Below are positions 12,052-22,012 of a stretch of DNA of 64,000 nt, piece after piece; positions within the stretch are counted from its first letter, which is position 1, and each line of letters begins with the position of its first letter. The notes beneath the pieces are model-generated. The model worked only from the letters and a program-made list of their open reading frames with translations. It had not been told where the DNA came from and made no database searches. The position numbers were made by a program, and so were the translations under genes. Source of the stretch: Erodium maritimum (taxonomy: Eukaryota > Streptophyta > Magnoliopsida > Geraniales > Geraniaceae); assembly GCA_963921825.1 (NCBI GenBank), contig OY997592.1, positions 27,879,730 through 27,943,729 on the forward strand, in the 5' to 3' direction.

Positions 12052-13713
12052 TTCTGTAGCTATAGGTAGATGAAGGTGTTTTTTAAATTACTGTCATAAT
12101 CCGCTAGGTAAAGCAAAAAACTCAGTTGAGCTATAATACCACATGGACATTGGAAAGCCATTTTGGATTTCACAGCAAAAATTTGGTTACACAACCAAGA
12201 GGGAAAAGACATTAGAATACTAAAACAGACAGGGCAAGCAACAAAAAACATTTAGAAAAAAAAACCCACTATTAGTATTTCTAGAACGACACGCTATACG
12301 TAAAAGGATCATAGCAAATAAAAGGAAAAAGACAACTACTTTCTGTAGAGCAGTCAGCACAAACCATGCACACAAACACCAGTGAAGGGAAATAGTAGTA
12401 AAGACCAAGGTAAAATAAAAATAAATACCTTAACGTGTAGACTTGTGTGAGCAACAAATGGGAGGAAATTGTCAGATATGGAACAGACTATGGACAATTA
12501 GTCATACAATTCAGTTGTTATATACCAAGGAAAATGCAGATGAAAAGATGGAAAACAAAAGGACATGGGAATGTAATTACTAAGGAATGACAACTGTTTC
12601 AGAGAAAATCAAATGTGAGCATTAAAAGATGTAATTGACTGCATTGATACTTAGGGGAAATACAATATATACAGCCCTGGAACTGAAGCATCCACGACCA
12701 TCAAAGGGCAGAACCAGTAAAGTTGGAGTGTGCACTCCAAACCTGCAAGCTGAAGCCAAAGGATTTTACAAACGTGTAGGAAAAAATATATATGTATAGT
12801 TGCAAGGAAGGGGCAAGGCAGCACAACACACCGATAAGATCAACGAATAAAAACCATAAAGCTGTTACATTGACCAATCACCACAGTATGTTAAAGCACC
12901 AATTATTTTTTTGAAGAACTGGAAATAGGCGATGCAGAAGGGAAGAATAGTACCACCATACTTTAGTAGTTCAAATATCCATGTCCATGGTCACCACCCA
13001 ATGTAAAAAATGCGGAAAATAAATCCTAAATGGTTGTTATCGATATCAATAACAAACAACACCGTATCTGATGGTATGTATACAAAACAAAGAATTTAAC
13101 AGTGAAACTAATTAACGAACGATTGCTGGTTTTTTGTGTGATTAAACGGGTGAACACCAATGCAACGTACCATATGCAGGGAACAAAAGCCCATAGGCAA
13201 AATGGGTAACGAACAACAGGGATAGTATGGAGGAAGAGGCAAGTGCTGAAACTAATAAACGCACACTTGTTGGTTTTCGTATAGTTAATCTGGTAAACCC
13301 CAAAGAAAAGTAACATATAAAGGGAACATAAGCCCATAGGCACAACGGGGAACGAACAGCAGGGATAGCATGGGGGAAGAGGCAAGTGCTAATCACAAAT
13401 AATGCTAATTTCTAGTAAAGGAACAACGATATCAAGTAGCAAAAAATGCGAAACACGATAAAGTATTTACAAGTGCCAAGAAAAACCAGTAAATAGGCGA
13501 TGAGCAGCACTGTTGTGTGCCAAATAGAAAAAGATCATGCACAAACTTCAACTTAATAAATCCACAAAATACGGAAAAGGGAAATAAATTGTCTTCAAAC
13601 GACAATCCACAAAATCGTGGGAAACACAAATAACGTAACTCCCAAAAAGTATATGCACAGAACAGAAGTTCAAAGTAAATTAAGTAGAATTAGAGCATAT
13701 AACAGTTGCTTAG
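12052..13713. other. intergenic DNA between F-box and RPA genes
   Basis: AT-rich with no conserved coding frame. The only structure I see is a two-copy tandem repeat at 13100-13395. Part of it may be RPA 3' or F-box 5' flank. Confidence 0.5.
13100..13395. repeat. two-copy tandem repeat, unit about 146 bp
   Basis: Two adjacent diverged copies. Each contains GAAACTAATWAACG, a GTTGGTTTT-like block, AGCCCATAGGCA and GAGGCAAGTGCT at its end (near 13247 and 13390). The frames across them are repetitive shadows. Confidence 0.75.
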
Positions 13714-15210
13714 CTATTTGATTGTGTCGTCCAAGTCAGTGTCTTTCCTTTTTGATGGAGTCAACAGAACCTCGGACTGTTCTGGAACAGCATGGCCCTT
13801 TGCCTTGGCTCGCGCCTGGGCTAAAGCCAAATCTTCAGCCCCATCATCAAGCACAATGGTAGAATTCCCAACCTCGCAGGAGGCTGAAGACGACACAGGA
13901 AGTTCAACCTCGGAAACAAAGACGTAAGAGGCGTGAATGTCAAGACGGAATAAAGGACAGGTGCACACAAATGATTAGAACACAATAGAAAGAGGTCAGA
14001 TGTACCTTAGAGAGTTTCTCTTTTTTGTGCCTGCCTCCAAAACAGGGTCAGTAGTAAGACATCGGAGACCGTGAAGACGGCACTGCCTTCAGTGAGGTTG
14101 TATTTGGTTAAGGAAACCTTACTAATAAAAACCTGCCCAACAAGATCGAGAATATGCCGAGGAATTTCTTCGATATTGGCACCGAGGCGATTGAAAATAT
14201 TCATCGCGCAGGAGTCGACCATACGCTCGGACACACCATTCATAGTTGTGCATGAGAGGACCCCCGTGGAATCTTTGGCAGTGAAATGGATCTTGTATCT
14301 GGGAACCAAAAACAGTTAAAATATCCACTAAAAAGTCTAGTACTTTACAGATCATTGACACTGAGAACTTACAAAACTACTGGAGAATCAAGCGTTTTCT
14401 TACACTTGCCACAACTGGACACGAAGTCTGTAGGCTGAATTTTGCTCTTGCATATTTCACAACCAAAATAATGCCACCCAAACCTCGTATCAACCTCATC
14501 AATTGACCCAGAAAAGGTCAACTTGTAACCCTGCAGTTAAATAGCTAAAGTCACCACATACAGGAAAGAAAGCAATGAAGAGAACAGGAAAAAGCAGTAA
14601 ACCAAAATTTTCCCAGCCCATCCAGCATCCAAAATCTCAGCAATTGTCTGGCGATTCTCAAAATTTCTTCTTCAGTTGTACCGTTGACCACCAGAGATCG
14701 ATTTTTAAAAGTTACCTGTGGAACCTTTCTTCCAAATTCACGGGCCAACTTCTGCACATATTTATGGTATAAATTGACAAAGACATAGGTTGCAGGAGTT
14801 ACCAAGAAGTTGACATCATCTGGCCCAAAATAAAGGAGGGAAATATAAACCGAAAGAAGTTTAGGGCATTTAAAACAGACATGAGAAAGAGCCTACACAG
14901 ACCCATAAAATGCTTGACTTTCATACAGGTGAAGATCAGTACGAAAGGTTCAGTGGAGCTGCCAATGTTATTGTCCTTGACAAAATTCTGGGCAAGGTCA
15001 TACCAGAGGGTTACCCTCACCTTAAGCGTGCTGCAAGTGAACAAAGCGTAAGCATGGCAGCCAACAAAAGGAAGGAAAAAGAAATGTGTGAGAGAAAAAG
15101 TGATTACATGTCTGTCCTAATATACAAGTCGTGCTTTATATGACCGCTGGTAACAACCTCAACGTCACCAACAGACACAAAACAACCAGCGACATCTAGC
15201 ACGGGGCAAA
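13714..15210 (-). CDS. RPA1-like single-strand DNA-binding protein, multi-exon, 5' truncated
   Basis: Exons on the minus strand rebuild the DBD-B and DBD-C parts of replication protein A large subunit. DBD-B starts at 15210 (VLDVAGCFVSVGDVEVV) and splices in frame (donor 15107, acceptor at 15031) into TLKVRVTLWYDLAQNF and KVKHFMG. Further exons lie near 14800-14717 and 14665-14600 (RQTIAEILDAGWAGK). The zinc-ribbon exon at 14530-14373 holds two CxxC pairs (GCEICK and CGKCKK) and splices in frame to 14298-14050 (YKIHFTAKDSTG). The last block ends in TPSKR near 13740. RPA binds single-stranded DNA; Helitron-borne copies are thought to assist rolling-circle transposition. The N-terminal DBD-A was not found: homology stops before 15341, where the tandem unit begins. 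Confidence 0.75.
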
Positions 15211-15340
15211 AAATTGTTGGCCAAACAAACATAGAAGTGGTAATTTAAAAATCGATGAATTAACGGAGCAAACATGCCAAAAAAGTGGAATCAGCTGAGC
15301 GTGGGAGAATATCTGAGGCTGAAATAAATTGGAAAGCATG

Positions 15341-15457
15341 CATGGGAACCGCAGGCGACGGAGTAGAGGAGGAAGAGGTGGGACGCCCTAAATACGGAGT
15401 TGGAACGTCGATCTGATATCGGGAGAGTCAAAGTCTTCTCAGATGAGAAGCCTCCAT
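15341..15457 (-). pseudogene. remnant of MEAS-type frame, unit 1
   Basis: The ATG at 15457 gives MEASHLRRL and then a TGA. The remaining sequence still matches the intact frames in units 2 and 3 (YQIDVPTPYLGRPTSSSSTP) up to 15341, where it is joined to the 5' side of the RPA gene. Confidence 0.55.
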
Positions 15458-15924
15458 TGATGTTAGCAGTTGCGAAACCCTAGCAGAGCTATTAGAAACC
15501 TAATATTTGAGAATTTAGTTAATACTCTTTCCTTATGGAATGTCAATCTTTTTTATTTAATTTAGATTTTATTAACTTAAAATATTATTTATATAAGTAT
15601 ATATCATTTTTTTTCATATATGTTTCTTTCTTTGCCATTTCAATTTCCAATCAATGTGATATTTGTATTATTTCAAATAATAAATGTATGTGGTTTATTT
15701 AAATGTATGGATGAAAGAGTAAATACTTGGAACAATATATTTGAGAAATGTTTTATTGGAGATAATATACTTTCCTTTATCATTACAAAAATTCTTCCAT
15801 CACTCAAAATAAAACATTTGAATTTATTCATAATTTTGTGCATTGCACAACTAATTACATACATGAATAGCGATCACACACATTACATATATGTTTATTC
15901 ATTTATTTGTAATATTAATTTGCT

Positions 15925-16303
15925 TCACCCAGTTTTTGTGAATACGTTGCCAGCCACATTTTCTTTTTCTTTATGACAAATACATAAGTTGATATTACAT
16001 TCACATTTAGTCGGATTGAAGCAATCATTCGGACTATTGTATTTCGTAGGGACTGCATATCTCGCTTCAACTTCACCTTCTAAATCTGCAATCGTTATTT
16101 TTTTTTCCTCTTGATCATTGATTCTTAATATAATGTATTTCCATATTCATTTGAATAAAAATGCACGAATAAAAAATATGTATATTCTTCTCTACTAAAC
16201 ATTTTATATGAACTAGAAAAAAAACGAGGGGAGAAAGAAAGTTACTTGAAGCTATGATCAAAAGTGAAATTAGAAAAGTGAGGGCGAGTGATCCCTTCAC
16301 CAT
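15925..16303 (-). CDS. defensin-like secreted peptide gene, copy 1 (first cysteine lost)
   Basis: Exon 1 (16303-16246) encodes a signal peptide, MVKGSLALTFLISLLIIAS. The intron (16245-16086) has a GTAACT donor and a TTGCAG acceptor. Exon 2 (16085-15925) continues in frame to a TGA. The product is 72 residues. The mature part should have six cysteines spaced C-x5-C-x5-C-x-C-x4-C-x-C, but the first is tyrosine here (TAC for TGC, in PTKYNSPNDC), leaving an odd number. The TATA box is intact near 16377-16389. Two-exon genes with this layout are typical of plant defensin-like, NCR-like or LCR-like peptides, which act outside the cell or in symbiosis or defence. The exact family is uncertain. Confidence 0.7.
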
Positions 16304-16376
16304 ATCTTCAAGTATGAAATTAGTAAAATGTGAATTATATGTTTAGCGATGTGTATTGCTTAGAGTGAACACTCAT

Positions 16377-16389
16377 ATGTATATATAAC
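16377..16389 (-). promoter_or_regulatory. TATA box of defensin-like copy 1
   Basis: The minus strand reads GTTATATATAC about 80 bp upstream of the ATG, at the same place as in copy 3. Confidence 0.55.
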
Positions 16390-17405
16390 ATTTTAAATAT
16401 CGTAAATTAAAGAATGAAAAATTGAATCCCCATATTTGAAAATTATATTAAATTTAATATTGTACCAACTTTAAAGGATTTTTACACAATGAGGCATAAT
16501 AAATTTTATTATTTTATGACTTATTTAGCAACTAAGTTGATTTTTGGATTTAATTTAGTATCGTTACCTTATATTCTCCTGATAGGAGGTTGCAGTCGCC
16601 GATAATTGATAGGATATCGATTTTCAAACATTTATATTGTACGACATTAAACGAATACTAAGATGAAAATTTATTCAATGGAAGTCTAATTATATTCAGC
16701 ATTAAAAATAATAGTTCTTGTCTGAAAAATTTATGTAGTTTTATAGTCGCCTGAGAGTAAGATTGATCCACTTATAATAGTTGTTTACATGTCTAACTCT
16801 TTTTAATTTGGAACGGGCAAAATAACTTATGGGATGAGATCCTAAAAACTAGGAGTAAGAGGACAAAAAGAACAGAAGAACACACCAAATTGAAATAAAC
16901 CATTATTCCTTCAATTGCGACCAGTTTCACTACTGCTTTAGTTGGCGTACCCTAATTATTCATATGTGGATATGTTATGTGATGTCTTTTATTCATTTGC
17001 CCTCTTCGAATGCAAATTTCTCGAAAGAAATTTTTACGAGATCCCCACCAACCAAACTTTTGACTTTTGGATCCGTCAAACGAATAATCATATTGAGTCC
17101 TCCTTTTTCCGGACAACACATACAAAGAGACACGTATAATCAATCTCCCTCAATCCTTCTATACGAAACTAAACGATTCATTTCACAACTAAGAGAATGT
17201 AGATAGGTCTTTATTGTGTGGAACCCTCTTTCTTAAGGGACTTATTATGCTTTTACATATAACGGATTAACCCAATTATGGCGAGCCTTTATGCTTTTGC
17301 ATTCCAAAATCGAGAGAGGACATGTAACGAGTCATTGCATTCAATAAATATATAGTTCTCGCTCTTAACATCGAAGCCCTTTGGGTTTTGTTGATGAGTC
17401 AAGAT

Positions 17406-19940
17406 TGTCACGCCCCAAATCCGGTATAACCGAACCCGGAACGTGAAAGGAAGACAAGAACAAAAAGATAGCTAAAAAAATAAGACAACGCTTAGAATCC
17501 ACCACTCAAGCATTAGAGTAAACTAATAAATGTACACTTTGAGTTTTAAGCTCAAGTTCGAACAAAACAAAACTAGATCAAAAGTGTGTACGTCTCTAGA
17601 CAAAACCCAGAAACCCGAACTCTCGCTCCCCTGCTCTTCAACCTTCGAGACGTCCTCCTAATCAGACTCACGATCAATACCTGTAGGAAAAGCAGCAGGG
17701 GGTGAGAATTTCACTCACCGCCACGGATACCCGACTGACCATGGCATACGAGTAAAAAATATTCCAGGAATACACCAACACATTTACCACCCTTTCACGC
17801 AATGAAAACAAACAACAGAGATTACATCCTCAACAAATCAAATTGCAAACCCACACAATATCATGCAATATCAACACACACAACTCACAGTTTCCGGTAG
17901 CAAACCGGCTGGGCCTGGCCTGCCCCGCAATCCTTTTTCCGATCGCCAATCGGAAAGGCGAGCCGACCTCTTCGCGGAACAAATCGCAACACTTTACCGA
18001 TTGCTAGTCGGAAGGTGGGCCCACCTCATCGCGGAACCACGTCTCCCTTCGCCGATGGCGAATTGACAGGCAGGCCATACCTTAACCAACCATCACCACA
18101 TTGATCACCAACACTCAACCAATTATCACAACACACTATCAACTATCGCATTTAACATGTCAAGGCACTACCACCTATCAAGTCATACGAGTCATTCAAT
18201 ACACACGCGAGTTCAACACTCCAAGCGCACAACTAGTCAATCATACAAAAACAACAGACGCTACAGGTATAACACGGCAATTTGCGGAGTATACACAACC
18301 TACGGGCACAACCAGGTACCCACATACAATTCTACATACATGCCGAGTATAATCAACCTACGGGCACAACCAGGCACCCACATGCATTTTTACTAGTAAC
18401 TTTCCCAAGTCAAAAACTGATATCCGGCTACTTTTCCCTACCTCGTAACGCAATCCAAAATGTAAGCTCCAGAAGCGCTCGCGACAACCCGCCTAAAGCT
18501 TCCCCTTTCTGCGATTGGTGGAAAAATCTAAAGTGACGAAACAACACACTTTTTAATACGCAAGCCAACTTCGATTTTTATGAAATTAACGCCCAAATGC
18601 AACCCCGACAAGTACCGATCACTCCCAAACTTCCCAATTACTCGACATTGTCAAAATGGGCACGGAAAGGCCCATTTCGCCCGGCTTGGCGAATTTGCCC
18701 AGAATCGGGAAAACGTCCCTCGGGGCTACGAAAATTCCCATTTTCGTTTCTACAATTCCTAATCATACTAACGCGTTCCCACGCAATTGGCGGAATCAAT
18801 TTCCGATGCCCGAGCATTTTAACTCCGCATTTAAAGTTTCTAACCACATTTTCCGAATTCTCACGAATTACTTCCATAATTCTTTCCGGGTGTGAATTAT
18901 CGACTCGGGGGTCACCCAAGACCACCCGAACACTACAAACCCGAACCCTGGCCAAGTGGGCCCCACACGGCCACACTTGGGCCGTGGGTGACCGGACCGG
19001 ACCGCCACTATCGTGGCCGGTCACAGCCACCGTGGCCCTCCCTCCAACCACGGCTTGGCACGCCACACGGTGGCCGGAGCTCCAGCAAACCTCCCGTCGC
19101 CGGAAAAAATATCCCCTTTTTTCCCCAAAACTTTCCTAACAAGCTCTAGACTCCCATCCACCCATATTTCATCCATTTCTACCACAAACCCAAAATTCAA
19201 CCTTGTCAAATGGAGAAAATAAAGGGTGCCCACCGTAGCAAACGTCGAGAGGATCACGAATACGCAAAAATCAACCCGATTCGTCGGTTGGAACGTCGGG
19301 AAATCACCACTCTTCTTCTCCTCCTTCTCTTTCTTATTCACCTTTCTCTCTTCTCCCCTTTGCTAGTTTTGGCCGGTCACAACACCCACCACACAATTAT
19401 AGATCCAAATATTAAGTGAAATGATTAAAATGCCCTCCCTCTCTTTTGTCTTTTAGCTTTTAAGTCGCGGGTAATGACATCTCCCTCTCACTTCATTAAC
19501 ACATGGTGACATGTGACAAGGTGGGTCCCACTACTCACAAAATATCTTTGTAGATATTTATTAGTCAGATTTGCCAAAATTGGACGTCTCGGGCCCCGTG
19601 CGGGTCCGTTTTTACGAGACTTCCCCGAAATCTCGCGCTTTACATAAAATGACCCAACTAAGACCGTTGCGATGACGGTTGAGCTTTTTGGATCCAAATC
19701 GAGCCTCGAACGGACCAAAACGTCGCTCGGTTGACTTTTTCGTCAAAAAGTCAACTTTTCCTGAATTGGTCAAAAGTTGCCCTAAGTCACCCAGAACTCA
19801 TTTTGGTCGGAATCGGGGTCAGCTTAGGTCCGATATGACCCTCGGGGTCAAGTTTAGGTCCATTTAGGAGGTGCCCAAAATTTAAAATATTTCCCGTTTT
19901 CCACCGACTTGACCGGAGTTGACCAAGAGCGGTCCTTACA
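17406..19940 (-). mobile_element. solo LTR, gypsy family, with AAGAT target duplication
   Basis: The plus strand starts TGTCACGCCCC and ends GGTCCTTACA, the ends shared by the gypsy LTRs elsewhere in the window. It is 2535 bp and flanked by AAGAT at 17401-17405 and 19941-19945. The empty site is visible in unit 2 (GAGTCAAGATAATTTA near 51150). No internal region, so it is a solo LTR from recombination between two LTRs. A short repeat of CTACGGGCACAACCAGG occurs near 18300-18380. Open frames within are not conserved. Confidence 0.92.
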
Positions 19941-20833
19941 AAGATAATTTATGAAAAATGTATTTAGTGGTTAGGACGAACATCTCTACCCCTATCGTTA
20001 ATTGTTATAATTAGTTATGTCTAATAATGTTCAAATTTTCTTAACATTTCCATGTTGAATACCACTTTTGGCAATTCGTAATTATTAAACTTAGTATCCG
20101 AGGTATATATATATATAGTGGTTTAATTTGATTTTCTTAAATATCAAAGAAGATATTGTATTTTTTATGATAATTTGGTGCACTCATGTCACAAAAAAGA
20201 AGTTAAAATAGTTTCTTTCATCAGTGGATTAATTTAGTTAACAAAACTATATTTTTACACAATATTACAAATACTCTTTGCTTATTATTTTTTTACTAAA
20301 AGGTGCAATTTAATTTATTGGAATTTCAAAGATAATAGTAGTGCATCAGGGAAACCCAAAACCACGGTAGAAGAGTTATGTTATGGTATCGAGCCTTTAA
20401 GATTTGTCTACGCATAGCTCTGTAACAAATAAAACGACACACGGGGTTTGTTGGGGAGCCATAAAGGCGAACAGAAATTAAATAACAATGAAGTCGGTGT
20501 CTGTTGTTGAAGGTATTGCCAAGCTGCTGCACATTTTGTAAAATGCGGCCGAACCTGCTGACACCAGCTTCCAAGGGAGGAGAGCGACAATAGTAGATGT
20601 CATTCAGGGATCCCTCCTGATAAAAGTCCCTGAATCCTTGGGTAGAATTCCTGAATCTTCGTTCACCACTTATGAACCTTGCACAAAAAAGACAAAACAG
20701 GTAAAGTAAAACAAATCCAGGGGATCATCCTGGCCTAGAACGAGGATAGAGATCGAGAAGAAAGCCACGGCGGAGGCCAAAGAGGTGGATACACCGATGG
20801 CGGCTTCAATTGTTGTTGTAGGGGCGGCAGGGG

Positions 20834-21100
20834 CTACTCAGTAGAGGGGATCCAGATTGGCAGCGATGGTGATCGAGGGGATGTTGTGGAGAAAAGTGGG
20901 GGTGGGCGATTCATGGGAACCGCAGGCGGCAGAGGTGGTGGTGATCGTGGGGATGCTGTGGAGAAAATTGGGGACAGGCGATTCATGGGAACCGCAGGCG
21001 GCGGAGTAGAGGAGGAAGAGGTGGGACGCCCTAAAGACGGAGTTGGAACACCGATCTGATATCGGGAGAGTCGAAGTCTTCTCAGAGGAGAAGCCTCCAT
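20834..21100 (-). CDS. hypothetical proline/serine-rich frame (MEAS type), unit 2
   Basis: An 88-codon frame from the ATG at 21100. It starts MEASPLRRLRLSRYQIGVP and then holds two imperfect copies of a proline-rich block beginning PPAVPMNR. A 91-codon relative is in unit 3 (52355-52080). I do not recognise a domain. The repeat may be coding (a first exon) or a transcribed leader; preservation of the frame in two of three units is the only support. Confidence 0.35.
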   Translation of the reverse strand: MEASPLRRLRLSRYQIGVPTPSLGRPTSSSSTPPPAVPMNRLSPIFSTASPRSPPPLPPAVPMNRPPPLFSTTSPRSPSLPIWIPSTE

Positions 21101-21561
21101 TGATGTTGGCGGCTGCGAAACCCTAGCAGAGCTATTAGAAACCTAATATTTGAGAATTTAGTTAATACTCTTTCCTTATGGAATGTCAATCTTTTGGATT
21201 TAATTTATATTTTATTAACTTAAAATATGTAAGTATATATCATTTGTTTTCATATATGTTTCTTTCTTTTCCGTTTCAATTTCCAATCAATAGGATATTT
21301 GTATTAGTTCAAATAATAAATGTATGTGGTTTATTTCAATGTATGGATGAAAAGAGTAACTACTTGGAACAATATATTTGAGAAATGTTTTATAGGAGAT
21401 AATATACTTTCATTTATGATTACAAAAATTCTCCCACATCTCAAAATAAAACATTTGAATTTATTCATAATTTTGTGCACTGCACAACTAATTACATACA
21501 TGAATAGCGATCACACACATTACATATATTTTTATTCATTTATTTGTAATATTAATTTGCT

Positions 21562-21940
21562 TCACCCAGTTTTTGTGAATACGTTGCAAGCTACATTTTC
21601 TTTTTCTTTATGACAAATACATAAGTTGATATTACATTCACATTTAGCCAGATTAAAACAATCATTTGGACTATTGCATTTCGTAGGGACTGCATATCTC
21701 GCTTCAACTTCACCTTCTAATAATGCAATCATTTTTTTTTCTCTTGAGCATTGATTCTTAATATACTGTATTTCTATATTCATTTGAATAAAAATGCACG
21801 AATAAAAAATATGTATTTTTTTCTCTACTAAACGTTTTATATGATCTAGAGAAAAAAAATACGAGGGGAGAAAGAGAGTTACTTGAAGCTAGGATCAAAA
21901 GTGAAATTAGAAAAGTGAGGGCGAGTGATCCCTTCTCCAT
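21562..21940 (-). pseudogene. defensin-like peptide gene, copy 2 (acceptor lost, promoter split)
   Basis: Exon 1 (21940-21883) keeps the signal peptide MEKGSLALTFLISLLILAS and the GTAACT donor. Exon 2 (from about 21722 to the stop at 21562) keeps all six cysteines (TKCNSPNDCFNLAKCECN, then LCIC) and has an extra cysteine near the C-terminus (ENVACN). The acceptor that reads GCAG in copies 1 and 3 reads GCAT here, so normal splicing should fail. A solo LTR inserted at 22013, 72 bp upstream of the ATG, separates the gene from its TATA element, now at 25117-25127 and altered (TATACATA). Confidence 0.75.
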
Positions 21941-22012
21941 ATCTTCAAGTATGAAATTTCTAAAATGTGAATTATATGTTTAGCTCTATGTATTCCTTGG
22001 AGTGAACGCTCA

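Larger units (their letters stand above)
7070..15340 (-). mobile_element. degenerate Helitron (Rep/helicase, F-box, RPA genes)
   Basis: Reverse-strand region holding, in transcription order, an RPA1-like gene (15210-13714), an F-box gene (12051-11280) and a Rep/helicase pseudogene (10785-7070). Rep/helicase plus RPA is the known composition of autonomous plant Helitrons. The left side is cut by a copia LTR at 7069. The right edge is set at 15341, where the tandem-unit sequence begins; I could not identify a TC 5' end or a CTRR hairpin 3' end, so the element limits are inferred. The F-box gene may be cargo or an unrelated neighbour. Confidence 0.65.
15341..20983 (-). repeat. tandem unit 1 of the defensin-like gene segment
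   Basis: First of three direct copies. It starts at CATGGGAACC (15341), continues through the 5' end of the MEAS frame, the defensin-like gene, AT-rich spacer and a downstream block, and ends where unit 2 begins. A solo LTR (17406-19940) splits it. Without that insertion and its extra target copy, the unit is about 3103 bp, almost the same as unit 2. Strand is given for the genes it carries. Confidence 0.8.

Noticed and set aside
13026-13396. Overlapping 119- and 84-codon minus-strand frames rich in C, F and L
   Set aside because: They run through a two-copy tandem repeat, and the frames duplicate with it; no start context or domain.
15620-15976. 118-codon plus-strand frame in unit 1, with 97-codon partners in units 2 and 3
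   Set aside because: It overlaps antisense to the 3' exon of the defensin-like gene and its AT-rich downstream region; the splice-consistent minus-strand gene explains the conservation better.
16413-16604. Plus-strand frame ending LPYILLIGGC that recurs at 25153-25344 and 53312-53503
   Set aside because: It is repeated only because the tandem units are repeated. The sequence is AT-rich, the start differs between copies, and no motif is seen.
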